Shown piece by piece: positions 9,424 through 17,635 of a stretch of DNA of 64,000 nucleotides. The stretch's first letter is position 1. The number at the start of each line of letters is the position of its first letter. The position numbers were made by a program, and so were the translations under genes. The notes beneath the pieces were generated by a model that was given only the letters and a program-made list of their open reading frames with translations, was not told the DNA's origin and did no database searches. Source of the DNA: Moorena sp. SIOASIH (GTDB lineage Bacteria > Cyanobacteriota > Cyanobacteriia > Cyanobacteriales > Coleofasciculaceae); the NCBI RefSeq assembly GCF_010671925.1, contig NZ_JAAHIH010000011.1, forward strand, positions 1 to 64,000. The letters run 5' to 3'.

Positions 9424-10767
9424 ATGTGCGATGCACTTCTCCACTACTATTGCCAAATAACGATTATCGTGCATAAGGAAAGTCAACCATTTACAAACTC
9501 TGTAAGTCAGTGGTACCTGATTTTGGCAGCAGCTATGGGTTTAGCTACTGGGGGGATTTATCTCTATGCCTTGCCCCAATTTGAATCTAAACCTGAAGGT
9601 TCTATATCAAATTCCCCAGAAAATACCATTGCCATTGTTGCGGTCACTGCCCTGGGACGTCTAGAGCCTCAAGGAGAAGTGACTCGTTTGTCTGCCCCTA
9701 ATTCTGTAGGAGGTACCCGAGTTGAGCAACTCTTAGTGAAGGAAGGAGACAAGATTAAGGCAGGGCAAATCGTCGCTCTGCTGGACAGTTATGCTCTTCG
9801 TTTTGCTACTTTAGAACAAGTTAAGCAAAAGGTTCAAATTGCCCAAGCTCGTCTGGACAGAGTCAAAGCTGGAGCTCAGGCAGGAGAAATTGCGGCACAA
9901 GAGGCAGCGATCGCTCGTTTACAAGCTCAGTTACGAGGGGAAGTGGCGGCACAGGAAGCCACCCTCGCTCGCTTACAAGCCCAGTTACGAGGGGAAGTGG
10001 CAGCACAGGAAGCCACCCTGGCTCGCTTACAAGCCCAATTGCGTAATGCTCAAGCAGAGTATCAACGTAATCAAAAACTCTATCAAGAAGGTGCAATTTC
10101 CGCCTCTGTTTTTGACAGTAAACGTCTGCAAGTGGAAACGATTCAAGAGCAAATCAATGAAGCCAATGCTGCTCTGAAACGGACTTTGGAAACGATTCAA
10201 GAGCAAATTAATGAAGCCAATGCTACTCTGCGACGGACTATGGACACCGGTCAAGAACAGATCAGTCAAGCTAAAGCCACTCTAGACCGTATTGCTGAGG
10301 TTCGTCCAGTAGATGTACAAGTAGCTCAGGAAGAGATTAAGAGTGCGATCGCTGCTGTCAAGCTCGCTGAAGCTGAACTGGATTTAACCTACATCCGTTC
10401 TCCTATCGATGGACAAGTCCTGAAAGTTCACACCAAATCTGGAGAAGTTATTGGCAGTGACGGGATTGTTGAGCTAGGTCAAACCGACCAAATGTACGTA
10501 ATCGCAGAAGTCCATGAAACGGATGTTAGCAAAGTCGATCTGGGTCAAAAGGCTACTATTACTAGCGCTGCTTTTTTGGGGAAAATACAGGGAACAGTCA
10601 CTCAGATTGGTTTACAAATTGACAGACAACAGGTTTTTGATGTTAATCCTGGATCAGATACGGATCGTAAAGTGGTCGAAGTTAAAATCCGCATTGATGA
10701 TTCCGTAGACAGTCAACGAGTTGCAGCATTTACCAACTTACAAGTAGAGGTCACCATTCACCTATAA
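9424..10767 (+). CDS. devB: DevB-type membrane fusion (adaptor) protein of an ABC exporter
   Basis: An HlyD-family periplasmic adaptor of 447 residues from the first ATG. A GTG at 9469 gives a 432-residue form starting VHKESQ and is a plausible true start; neither has a strong Shine-Dalgarno site. A membrane anchor at about residues 34-54 is followed by a lipoyl/barrel half (VTALGRLEPQGEV, SVGGTRVEQLLVKEGDKIKAGQ). A long helical hairpin spans about 125-305, then the second lipoyl half (YIRSPIDGQVLKVHTKSGE) and a beta-barrel to the end. In Anabaena DevB joins the DevCA ABC transporter to TolC to export heterocyst glycolipids. The hairpin here contains two sets of three 18-residue repeats. It heads a devBCA set directly upstream of lipid/polyketide genes. 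Confidence 0.92.
   Translation: MCDALLHYYCQITIIVHKESQPFTNSVSQWYLILAAAMGLATGGIYLYALPQFESKPEGSISNSPENTIAIVAVTALGRLEPQGEVTRLSAPNSVGGTRVEQLLVKEGDKIKAGQIVALLDSYALRFATLEQVKQKVQIAQARLDRVKAGAQAGEIAAQEAAIARLQAQLRGEVAAQEATLARLQAQLRGEVAAQEATLARLQAQLRNAQAEYQRNQKLYQEGAISASVFDSKRLQVETIQEQINEANAALKRTLETIQEQINEANATLRRTMDTGQEQISQAKATLDRIAEVRPVDVQVAQEEIKSAIAAVKLAEAELDLTYIRSPIDGQVLKVHTKSGEVIGSDGIVELGQTDQMYVIAEVHETDVSKVDLGQKATITSAAFLGKIQGTVTQIGLQIDRQQVFDVNPGSDTDRKVVEVKIRIDDSVDSQRVAAFTNLQVEVTIHL
9886..10047 (+). repeat. Three 54-bp tandem repeats in the first hairpin helix of DevB
   Basis: Three 54-bp units (9886-9939, 9940-9993, 9994-10047) each encode 18 residues of the form EVAAQEATLARLQAQLRG. Units 2 and 3 are almost identical at DNA level. 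They lie on the ascending arm of the coiled-coil hairpin and extend it in frame. Confidence 0.9.
10135..10296 (+). repeat. Three 54-bp tandem repeats in the second hairpin helix of DevB
   Basis: Units 10135-10188, 10189-10242 and 10243-10296 each encode 18 residues of the form ETIQEQINEANAALKRTL, the third more diverged. They sit on the returning arm of the hairpin, matching in number and length the repeats on the first arm. Confidence 0.88.
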
Positions 10768-10860
10768 CTCGGTTAACCACATTCAGAACTGTTGAATCCA
10801 GCAATAAACATTTACCAAAATTCTATCGTTGTTGTCAAGGGATGCAGCGTCGCATCTTTA

Positions 10861-10908
10861 CTCCCTACTCCCTACTTCCTACTCCCTACTCCCTACTCCC
10901 TACTCCCA
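10861..10908. repeat. Heptanucleotide tandem repeat between devB and devC
   Basis: Six CTCCCTA units plus a partial seventh, one with a C-to-T change. It is typical of the short tandem heptamer repeats of filamentous cyanobacteria. It fills much of the 228-bp devB-devC gap. Confidence 0.85.
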
Positions 10909-10995
10909 TTAACCAACTCCTAGTAAGTCCCTCACCCAATTGAAAACTGCTATATTAAATTCCCCAGACATCCCATTTCCCAAAATGCTTGAAGA

Positions 10996-12168
10996 ATGAT
11001 TCTCCAACTTCCGATTGCCTGGTTACAACTAGCGAGACAAAGAGTTCGTTTTCTGGTTGCTCTAGCTGGTATTGCTTTTATCGTTGTTCTAATTTTTATG
11101 CAACTTGGGTTTAATGATTCTCTCTATAATAGTGCTACTAAGGTGCATCAGATTATCAACGGTGATTTGTTTTTAATCAGTTCCCAATATAAATCTTTGA
11201 CCGCTAAGCAGAGCTTTCCTAGAGAGCGTTTATATCAGGCTCTAGGATTTAATGGAGTAGAAGCAGTTAGTCCATTATATCTAAGGTTTGCCAAATTTAA
11301 AAATCCCATTACTGATCAAAAGTACTCAATCTATGTTATTGGCTTTGATCCGGGAAAACCTGTGCTGAATTCTCCGGAAGTTAATCAAAATATAAATATA
11401 ATTAAACTTCCTAATGTAGTTTTATTTGACCGGAAGTCTAGACCTGATTTTGGTCCAATTGCTGAGAACTTTGAGCAGGGAAACACGGAACAAACTATCG
11501 AAATATTTGCTTTTGCAGCAAGAAAAGGTTATCGAGTTAAGGTTGGGGGCTTGTTTAGTCTAGGACCTTCCTTTGGGGTGGACGGTAATTTGGTAGTTGG
11601 CGACTCAACATTGTTCCGGATATTCGATGTAAATTCAGGGATGGTTGATGTAGGAGTCATTACTCTCAGACCTGATGCAGATCCTCAAATGGTTTTAAAA
11701 AATTTGAGAAACCACTTATCTGAAGATGTTTTAGTTCTTTCTTATCAAGAATTTATTGACTTTGAAAAAGACTATTGGCAGACAAGAACTCCCATTGGCT
11801 TTACCCTTGGTCTGATGCTATTTATGGCATCAGTTGTTGGTATAGTGATTGTCTATCAAATTCTTCATAGTAATATTTCTACTAACTTAGTTGCCTATGC
11901 CACTCTAAAAGCAATTGGCTATCCAAATCAATACTTATTATCTGTAGTATTTCAACAGTCTGTTATATTAGCTTTTTTAGGTTATATCCCAGGATTTGCT
12001 ATCTCCCTAGGTCTGTATCATGTGGCCATGAATGCTACTGGATTACCAATGGAGATGAAACTTCCTCAAGCCTCTATAGTTTTAATAGTAACCATTTTAA
12101 TGTGTTTGGCTTCTGGTCTCTTGGCTGTTAACAAAATGCGGTCTGCCGATCCAGCTGATATTTTCTAA
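10996..12168 (+). CDS. devC: DevC-type ABC exporter permease
   Basis: 390 residues with the FtsX/MacB-like permease layout of the DevC family. An N-terminal membrane segment (about 17-38) is followed by a large extracytoplasmic domain (about 40-255) and three C-terminal membrane helices (about 266-290, 312-340, 352-377). The start PIAWLQLARQRVRFLVALAGIA is characteristic of DevC. The ATG follows GAAGA. With DevB and DevA it should form a tripartite exporter working with an outer-membrane TolC channel; Anabaena DevBCA moves glycolipids. It lies between devB and devA, with 72 bp to devA, probably in one transcription unit with the downstream biosynthetic genes. Confidence 0.92.
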   Translation: MILQLPIAWLQLARQRVRFLVALAGIAFIVVLIFMQLGFNDSLYNSATKVHQIINGDLFLISSQYKSLTAKQSFPRERLYQALGFNGVEAVSPLYLRFAKFKNPITDQKYSIYVIGFDPGKPVLNSPEVNQNINIIKLPNVVLFDRKSRPDFGPIAENFEQGNTEQTIEIFAFAARKGYRVKVGGLFSLGPSFGVDGNLVVGDSTLFRIFDVNSGMVDVGVITLRPDADPQMVLKNLRNHLSEDVLVLSYQEFIDFEKDYWQTRTPIGFTLGLMLFMASVVGIVIVYQILHSNISTNLVAYATLKAIGYPNQYLLSVVFQQSVILAFLGYIPGFAISLGLYHVAMNATGLPMEMKLPQASIVLIVTILMCLASGLLAVNKMRSADPADIF

Positions 12169-12240
12169 GTTTCTTTTTTGAAATTTAATAATTGCTAGCC
12201 TATAAACTTTACAATTACTATTGTATAATCCAAGAAGCCG

Positions 12241-12981
12241 ATGTCCCAAGAAATTTTGATTGATATAAAAAAACTGAATCATTACTTGGGTCAACGGTCA
12301 TTAATAAGCCAAATTTTATTTGACATTAATCTGGAAATAAAATCTGGAGAAATTGTCATTATGACGGGTCCATCAGGGTCAGGAAAAACAACGCTGTTGA
12401 CGTTAATTGGAGGATTGCGTTCTGTACAAGAGGGAAGTCTAAAAATTCTAGACCGAGAATTGTATGGCGCTAGTCCTGCCAAATTAGTGTCAGTGCGTAG
12501 CCACATTGGCTATATTTTTCAAGCTCACAACTTACTAGAGTTTTTGACAGCCCGGGAAAATGTTCAAATGGCGATTGAACTGCATCGAGGCATCTCTAAC
12601 CGGGAAGCTCGTACTAGATCTGAAGCGATGCTCCAACTAGTTAAGCTGGGAGATCGAGTTAATCACTACCCTCAAAACCTTTCTGGGGGGCAAAAACAAC
12701 GGGTAGCCATTGCCCGTGCTTTAGTCAATCATCCCAAATTGGTCTTAGCAGATGAACCGACTGCTGCTTTAGATAGTAAGACAGGTCGAGATGTGGTTAA
12801 TCTTATGCAACGACTAGCTCTTGAGCAAGGATGTGCGATTTTGATGGTGACTCACGATAACAGAATTTTGGATGTTGCTGATCGCATCCTTCGTATGGAA
12901 GACGGGCATCTACTTACACCACAGTCACCAACTAATGACGAAATGCAAAAGGCAAAAGTCGAAAGACAAATTGAAAATTGA
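12241..12981 (+). CDS. devA: DevA-type ABC exporter ATPase
   Basis: 246 residues, a complete nucleotide-binding domain of the MacB/LolD/DevA class. It has Walker A GPSGSGKT (about 43-50), a Q-loop in FQAHN, signature LSGGQ (147-151), Walker B LVLADEP (about 167-173) with the catalytic Glu, and an H-loop in VTHD. It powers the DevBC exporter. The last codons and the stop lie in a tandem AATTGAA heptamer, so the C-terminal few residues are repeat-derived. It is followed after about 100 bp by a stand-alone acyl carrier protein, so exporter and lipid synthesis genes are contiguous. Confidence 0.93.
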   Translation: MSQEILIDIKKLNHYLGQRSLISQILFDINLEIKSGEIVIMTGPSGSGKTTLLTLIGGLRSVQEGSLKILDRELYGASPAKLVSVRSHIGYIFQAHNLLEFLTARENVQMAIELHRGISNREARTRSEAMLQLVKLGDRVNHYPQNLSGGQKQRVAIARALVNHPKLVLADEPTAALDSKTGRDVVNLMQRLALEQGCAILMVTHDNRILDVADRILRMEDGHLLTPQSPTNDEMQKAKVERQIEN

Positions 12982-12989
12982 AAATTGAA
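12969..12989. repeat. AATTGAA heptamer repeat spanning the devA stop codon
   Basis: Three consecutive AATTGAA units. The devA TGA (12979-12981) is inside unit 2. The same arrangement occurs at the ends of the PKS at 17351, pixJ and the kinase gene. Confidence 0.75.
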
Positions 12990-13087
12990 AGTTGCCATTA
13001 ACATCAATTAACGGCAATTAGCAATTACTAATTGCTAATTTGATTTTGACTAATGACAAATGAAAAATAACTAAAAAAGTAAACATT

Positions 13088-13369
13088 ATGCTTGAAACTA
13101 TTTCTGAGCAAATCGATCAAGAATTTCATACTGAAGAAGCTATTCAAGCCTGGTTAGTTTCCCAACTCGCCCAACGATTGGAGGTTGATCCTGAAGAGAT
13201 AGATATCCAGGAACCATTTGAAAGCTACAACCTAGAATCAGCAGATGCTTTGATTCTTTTAGGTAGATTGGAAAACTATCTTGGCCGTGAGATATCTCCC
13301 ACCCTGTTGTGGAACTATCCCAACATCGAAGCCCTAGCACAACGTTTAGCTGAAGATGCGAATGGTTAA
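13088..13369 (+). CDS. Stand-alone acyl carrier protein of the FAAL-partner type
   Basis: 93 residues, a single phosphopantetheine carrier. The attachment Ser51 lies in NLESADA in place of the usual GLDSL. The protein resembles the ACP at the C-terminus of the halogenase at 45598-47004: both have AWLV near the start, xxSADA at the Ser, and a YP.IE.LA.L end. Carriers of this type normally receive acyl-AMP-derived chains from a fatty acyl-AMP ligase. It lies between devA and a PKS whose KS follows such ACPs in related pathways, so it most likely presents the starter fatty acid. No FAAL adjoins it; the only one in the window is at 42647-44467. Confidence 0.88.
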   Translation: MLETISEQIDQEFHTEEAIQAWLVSQLAQRLEVDPEEIDIQEPFESYNLESADALILLGRLENYLGREISPTLLWNYPNIEALAQRLAEDANG

Positions 13370-13424
13370 CCATCAAGCAGCAAATAGTGGTAATCATGAC
13401 CAAAGTTCAGATTAAGGTTGAGAA

Positions 13425-16400
13425 ATGGAAGCGATCGCAATTATTGGTCTAGGTTGTCGTTTTCCTGGTGCCAGAAACCCGGAGGAGTATTGGCGGCTCC
13501 TATGTAACGGGGTAGATGCCATTATAGAGGTACCAGCAGATCGGTGGGATATCGATGCTTTCTACGATCCTAAACCTGGTACTCCAGGAAAAATGAGTAC
13601 TCGGTGGGGTGGCTTTTTAGAACAAGTAGATCAATTTGACCCCCAATTTTTCGGAATTACTCCGAGAGAGGCAGTTTATATCGACCCCCAGCAGCGACTT
13701 TTGTTAGAGGTAGCTTGGGAGGCCCTGGACAATGCTGGGCAGGTGGTAGAAAAACTAGCCCACAGTAACACAGGTGTTTTTGTTGGTATTTCTGCCAGCG
13801 ATTACCACCAGCGCTTTCAGCAAGGAGGGTATAGTGTCATCAATGCCTACATGGGGACTGGCAATGCTTTAAGTATTGCTGCTAACCGCCTCTCCTACCT
13901 ATTTGATTTTCGAGGACCGAGTATGGCGATTGACACAGCCTGTTCCTCTTCATTGGTGGCTGTGCATCTTGCCTGTCAAAGTCTGCAGAGTAGAGAGTCT
14001 AATTTAGCCTTGGCCGGTGGAGTTAATCTACTGCTGTCTCCGGAGTTGACCATCATTGTCTCTCAGGCACAAATGATGGCTACGGATGGGCGTTGTAAGA
14101 CCTTTGATGCTAGAGCCAACGGTTATGTCCGGGGAGAAGGCTGCGGTATTGTAGTACTCAAACGTCTGGAGGATGCGATTAGAGACAATGACAATATCAT
14201 TGCTCTGATCAAGGGTTCAGCCGTTAACCAAGATGGCCGTAGCAACGGACTTACCGCTCCCAATGGTCTGTCTCAAGAAGCAGTTATCCGCCAAGCCTTG
14301 GCAAATGCTGGAGTGGCACCAGCTCAAATTAACTATGTTGAAGCTCACGGTACAGGCACTCCCCTAGGAGACCCAATTGAGGCCGAAGCACTAGGGGCTG
14401 TGTTGAGTCAAGACCGTTCCCCGGACAACCCCTGCATGATTGGTTCCGCTAAAACCAATATCGGTCATCTAGAATCTGCCGCTGGCATTGCTGGTCTAAT
14501 TAAGGTAGCGCTATCGTTACATCATGGCAAAATACCACCGAGCCTGCATTTCCAAAAACCGAATCCCTATATTCCGTTCGAGAAACTTCTGCTTCAGGTA
14601 CAGCAAACCCTGACCCCTTGGCCGGAAAAGGATGGTCTAGCTTTGGCTGGATTGAGTTCCTTTGGTTTTGGCGGAACTAACGCCCATGTGATTCTAGGGC
14701 AAGCTCCCCAAGGGGATGAGGAGTTGGGGAAAAACAACTTTGTCTATCCTGGAATCTCCTCATCACCTTATCTGCTTCCCCTATCTGCTCGCACTCCAGA
14801 AGCTCTGAGAGCTTTAGCTCAAGAGTATCAGGAATTCCTAGCACCAGCAGCGTCTGGTAGCACTGCCTCATTATCAGACATCTGTTATACAGCTAGTGTA
14901 CGACGTTCTAATCATGACCACCGTTTGTCTCTGGTATTTCAAAACTGTGATGAACTAACCGAGGGCCTTGAAGCATTTTGCTCTGGAGAAACTTACTCCG
15001 GTCTGTCTTGGGGTCGTAAGCAACGGAACCGCCGTCCTAAGCTAGTTTTTGTCTTTTCTGGTCAAGGACCCCAATGGTGGGGGATGGGGCGTGAATTATT
15101 ATCTACCGAACCGGTCTTTTGCTCCACTATAGAGAAGTGCGATCGGCTGCTACGCTCTTATGCCAGCTGGTCACTGCTGGAAGAACTGACCGCTAATGAG
15201 TCAACATCCCGCTTGGCAGAAACTGAGATTGCCCAGCCAGCTATTTTTGCCTTGCAAGTCGCTTTAGCTGCTTTGTGGCGGTCTTGGGGAATAGAACCCA
15301 ATGCCATAATCGGGCATAGCGTGGGAGAAGTAGCAGCAGCTCATGTTGCGGGAGCTCTAAGCTTGGAGGATGCAGTCCAAGTTGTTTTCCACCGTGCTCG
15401 CTTCATGCAGCAGGGAACAGGTCTTGGGAAAATGGCAGCTGTGGACTTGTCCGTAGCTGAGGCAGAGGAACTCTTAGCTAAGTATGCCGGTCGTCTGTCT
15501 ATTGCTGCCATCAATAGTCCTACCTCACTTGTTCTATCAGGTGAAGCAGCAGCCCTGGAAGAAGTGCTTGAGTCCCTTGAGCAGGGACAGATTTTCTGTA
15601 AGATGATGCGGGTGAATTATGCTTTCCACAGTCCCCACATGGAGCCGTTTCAAGATCAATTAGTGCGATCGCTTCAAGGAATTACACCTCAAACTGCATC
15701 TATTCCAATCATCTCAACCGTCACAGGTCTAGCTCATCAGGGTGAAAATTTTGATGCTGGCTACTGGGGACGCAATATCAGAGAGCCAGTGCGTTTTGCC
15801 CCTGCAATTGATCAACTTATCAAGACCAAGCATAATCTATTTGTTGAGATTAGCCCCCACCCAGTCCTAGGGATAAATATCTCCCAGTGTCTGAAGAACT
15901 CGGGCAAAAACGGAACAGTATTGCCTTCTCTACGCCGACAGCAACGGGAACGAGCAGTTATGTTGGGTTCTTTGGGTACTCTCTACACCCAGGGCTACCC
16001 AGTAGACTGGAGCCGACGCTATCCATCTGGGGGTCAGTTTGTTTCGTTGCCCTCTTATCCTTGGCAGCGATCGCGTTACTGGTTGGAGGTAGTTCCTAAC
16101 TCAACCGAACAGGAGAGTTCAGGGGTAACCGTAACCCTGAGCATGCCATCAGAACTTAATGGGAAATCCACCCCTAATCATGGTGTCGCACCAGAAGCCA
16201 AGCCAAGTTTAACCCGTGCTAAATTGCTGGCGGCAGAACCAGAGGAACGCCAGGGACTGTTGGAATCTTACTTGACAGAATTATTAGCCAGGGTTATGGG
16301 AATTGCTGTCAGCCAACTGGACTTACAGCAGCCCCTTCATAGCTTAGGACTTGACTCCATAGTGGGTGTTGAGCTAAGGAATCAAATTGAGACTGATCTG

Positions 16401-17351
16401 GAGGTGGTTGTTCCTCTAGAATACTTCATTAGTTTAAGCATTGAGGATTTTATCACCCAAGTTTTCCTGCTGGTTGTTAAAGAAGCCAAATCATCACCTA
16501 ATCAAGGAACTCAAGGCAAACCCAGCACTACGGACTCGATGGATTCAACTAATGAGTCTTCAGGGACAATCACCTCTTCAGAGAAGGTAGTACCTCAAGC
16601 CAATCTTTGGGTCACCCGTCCAAAGCCGAATCCCCAAGCAAAACTACGTCTATTCTGCTTCCCCTATGCGGGAGCTGGTGCTTCTATCTTCCGCTCTTGG
16701 TTAGAATTGCTACCACCAGACATTGAGGTTTGTTCAATTCAATTGCCTGGGCGAGAAAACCGACTCGAAGAAGAGCCATTTACTCGCCTCTCACCTCTGA
16801 TTCAGGCCCTAACACCTGTTTTGCGTCCTTACTTAGACATTCCTTTTGCCTTTTTCGGTCACAGTTTAGGAGCGTTAATTAGCTTTGAGCTTGCCCGTGA
16901 GTTACGCAAACAGAACTTACCTAGCCCAGTTCACGTATTTGTTTCTGCAAGCCTTGCTCCTCAGCTACCGGATCTGAATCTACCCATCCATCGACTGCCT
17001 GATGATGAGTTTATCCAGTCACTAGGTCGCTTAAATGGAACACCAGAGGAAACATTACAAAATCCTGAGCTGATGGAGCTATTCCTCCCGGTGTTGCGAG
17101 CAGACTTTGCGATTTTGGAAACTTACTTCTACTCCAGCGCAGATCCCCTCGATTGCCCAATCACAGTGTTTGGTGGCAAATCCGACCCCAAAGTCAGTCA
17201 TTTGGAACTAGAGGCTTGGCGGAACCAGACCCAGAGAGACTTCACCCTGCAAATGTTTCCCGGCGACCACTTCTTCCTCAAGAGCCATCACCAGCTTTTA
17301 TTGGATGCGATCGCTACCCAACTTAGCCCACCTGTCAAGGTGATGGGGTGA
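13425..17351 (+). CDS. Type I polyketide synthase, KS-AT-ACP-TE, no reductive domains
   Basis: 1308 residues. A KS (about 1-425) carries Cys173 in DTACSSS and the two His motifs (AHGTGT, NIGHLE). An AT (about 545-840) has FSGQGPQ and Ser632 in GHSVGE. An ACP (about 930-1005) has Ser978 in GLDSI. A C-terminal alpha/beta-hydrolase thioesterase (about 1065-1305) has Ser1147 in GHSLGA, an Asp in GGKSDP and a His in GDHFF; it resembles type II editing thioesterases. With no KR, DH, ER or MT, it should add one malonate and leave a beta-keto group. The gene follows the carrier-protein gene and precedes a type III PKS, so it may lengthen a fatty acyl starter into a beta-ketoacyl unit for that enzyme. 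The stop lies in a TGATGGGG tandem repeat. Confidence 0.92.
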   Translation: MEAIAIIGLGCRFPGARNPEEYWRLLCNGVDAIIEVPADRWDIDAFYDPKPGTPGKMSTRWGGFLEQVDQFDPQFFGITPREAVYIDPQQRLLLEVAWEALDNAGQVVEKLAHSNTGVFVGISASDYHQRFQQGGYSVINAYMGTGNALSIAANRLSYLFDFRGPSMAIDTACSSSLVAVHLACQSLQSRESNLALAGGVNLLLSPELTIIVSQAQMMATDGRCKTFDARANGYVRGEGCGIVVLKRLEDAIRDNDNIIALIKGSAVNQDGRSNGLTAPNGLSQEAVIRQALANAGVAPAQINYVEAHGTGTPLGDPIEAEALGAVLSQDRSPDNPCMIGSAKTNIGHLESAAGIAGLIKVALSLHHGKIPPSLHFQKPNPYIPFEKLLLQVQQTLTPWPEKDGLALAGLSSFGFGGTNAHVILGQAPQGDEELGKNNFVYPGISSSPYLLPLSARTPEALRALAQEYQEFLAPAASGSTASLSDICYTASVRRSNHDHRLSLVFQNCDELTEGLEAFCSGETYSGLSWGRKQRNRRPKLVFVFSGQGPQWWGMGRELLSTEPVFCSTIEKCDRLLRSYASWSLLEELTANESTSRLAETEIAQPAIFALQVALAALWRSWGIEPNAIIGHSVGEVAAAHVAGALSLEDAVQVVFHRARFMQQGTGLGKMAAVDLSVAEAEELLAKYAGRLSIAAINSPTSLVLSGEAAALEEVLESLEQGQIFCKMMRVNYAFHSPHMEPFQDQLVRSLQGITPQTASIPIISTVTGLAHQGENFDAGYWGRNIREPVRFAPAIDQLIKTKHNLFVEISPHPVLGINISQCLKNSGKNGTVLPSLRRQQRERAVMLGSLGTLYTQGYPVDWSRRYPSGGQFVSLPSYPWQRSRYWLEVVPNSTEQESSGVTVTLSMPSELNGKSTPNHGVAPEAKPSLTRAKLLAAEPEERQGLLESYLTELLARVMGIAVSQLDLQQPLHSLGLDSIVGVELRNQIETDLEVVVPLEYFISLSIEDFITQVFLLVVKEAKSSPNQGTQGKPSTTDSMDSTNESSGTITSSEKVVPQANLWVTRPKPNPQAKLRLFCFPYAGAGASIFRSWLELLPPDIEVCSIQLPGRENRLEEEPFTRLSPLIQALTPVLRPYLDIPFAFFGHSLGALISFELARELRKQNLPSPVHVFVSASLAPQLPDLNLPIHRLPDDEFIQSLGRLNGTPEETLQNPELMELFLPVLRADFAILETYFYSSADPLDCPITVFGGKSDPKVSHLELEAWRNQTQRDFTLQMFPGDHFFLKSHHQLLLDAIATQLSPPVKVMG

Positions 17352-17364
17352 TGGGGTGATGGGG
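17341..17364. repeat. TGATGGGG octamer repeat spanning the PKS stop codon
   Basis: Three TGATGGGG units. The PKS TGA (17349-17351) is the start of unit 2, so the last codons are part of the repeat. Confidence 0.75.
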
Positions 17365-17475
17365 TGGTGTCAAATCCTACTCCCTAATCGAGAGTGGTAT
17401 GCCACCCAGATACTATTCCTCTAATTACTAATTACTAACCACTAACCAGTGTTTTCACAAAGCAGCAAAATCTTT

Positions 17476-17610
17476 CAACCTTGGCCTTTGGCCACGCTAC
17501 GCGAACAACTAACTAACCTTTAACCTTGGCCTTTGGCCACGCTACGCGAACAACTAACTAACCTTTAACCTTGGCCTTTGGCCACGCTACGCGAACAACC
17601 AACTAACCTT
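17476..17610. repeat. Three 45-bp tandem repeats upstream of the type III PKS gene
   Basis: Units at 17476-17520, 17521-17565 and 17566-17610, nearly identical. Each contains TTGGCCTTTGGCCACGC followed by TACGCGAAC, a short palindromic motif scattered widely in cyanobacterial genomes; a related one is at 35721-35785. They end 25 bp before the type III PKS start, where the leader of its mRNA or its promoter would be. Confidence 0.88.
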
Positions 17611-17635
17611 CAACCTATTTAAGAATAAAATTACC

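Noticed and set aside
8949..9486. Small frames on both strands upstream of devB
   Set aside because: AT-rich, no domains, no ribosome-binding sites, and overlapping each other; more likely promoter DNA.
13425..17351. Considered as enediyne- or HglE-type iterative PKS
   Set aside because: KS motifs, the single ACP and the C-terminal thioesterase fit a modular type I PKS; no KR/DH of the iterative classes is present.
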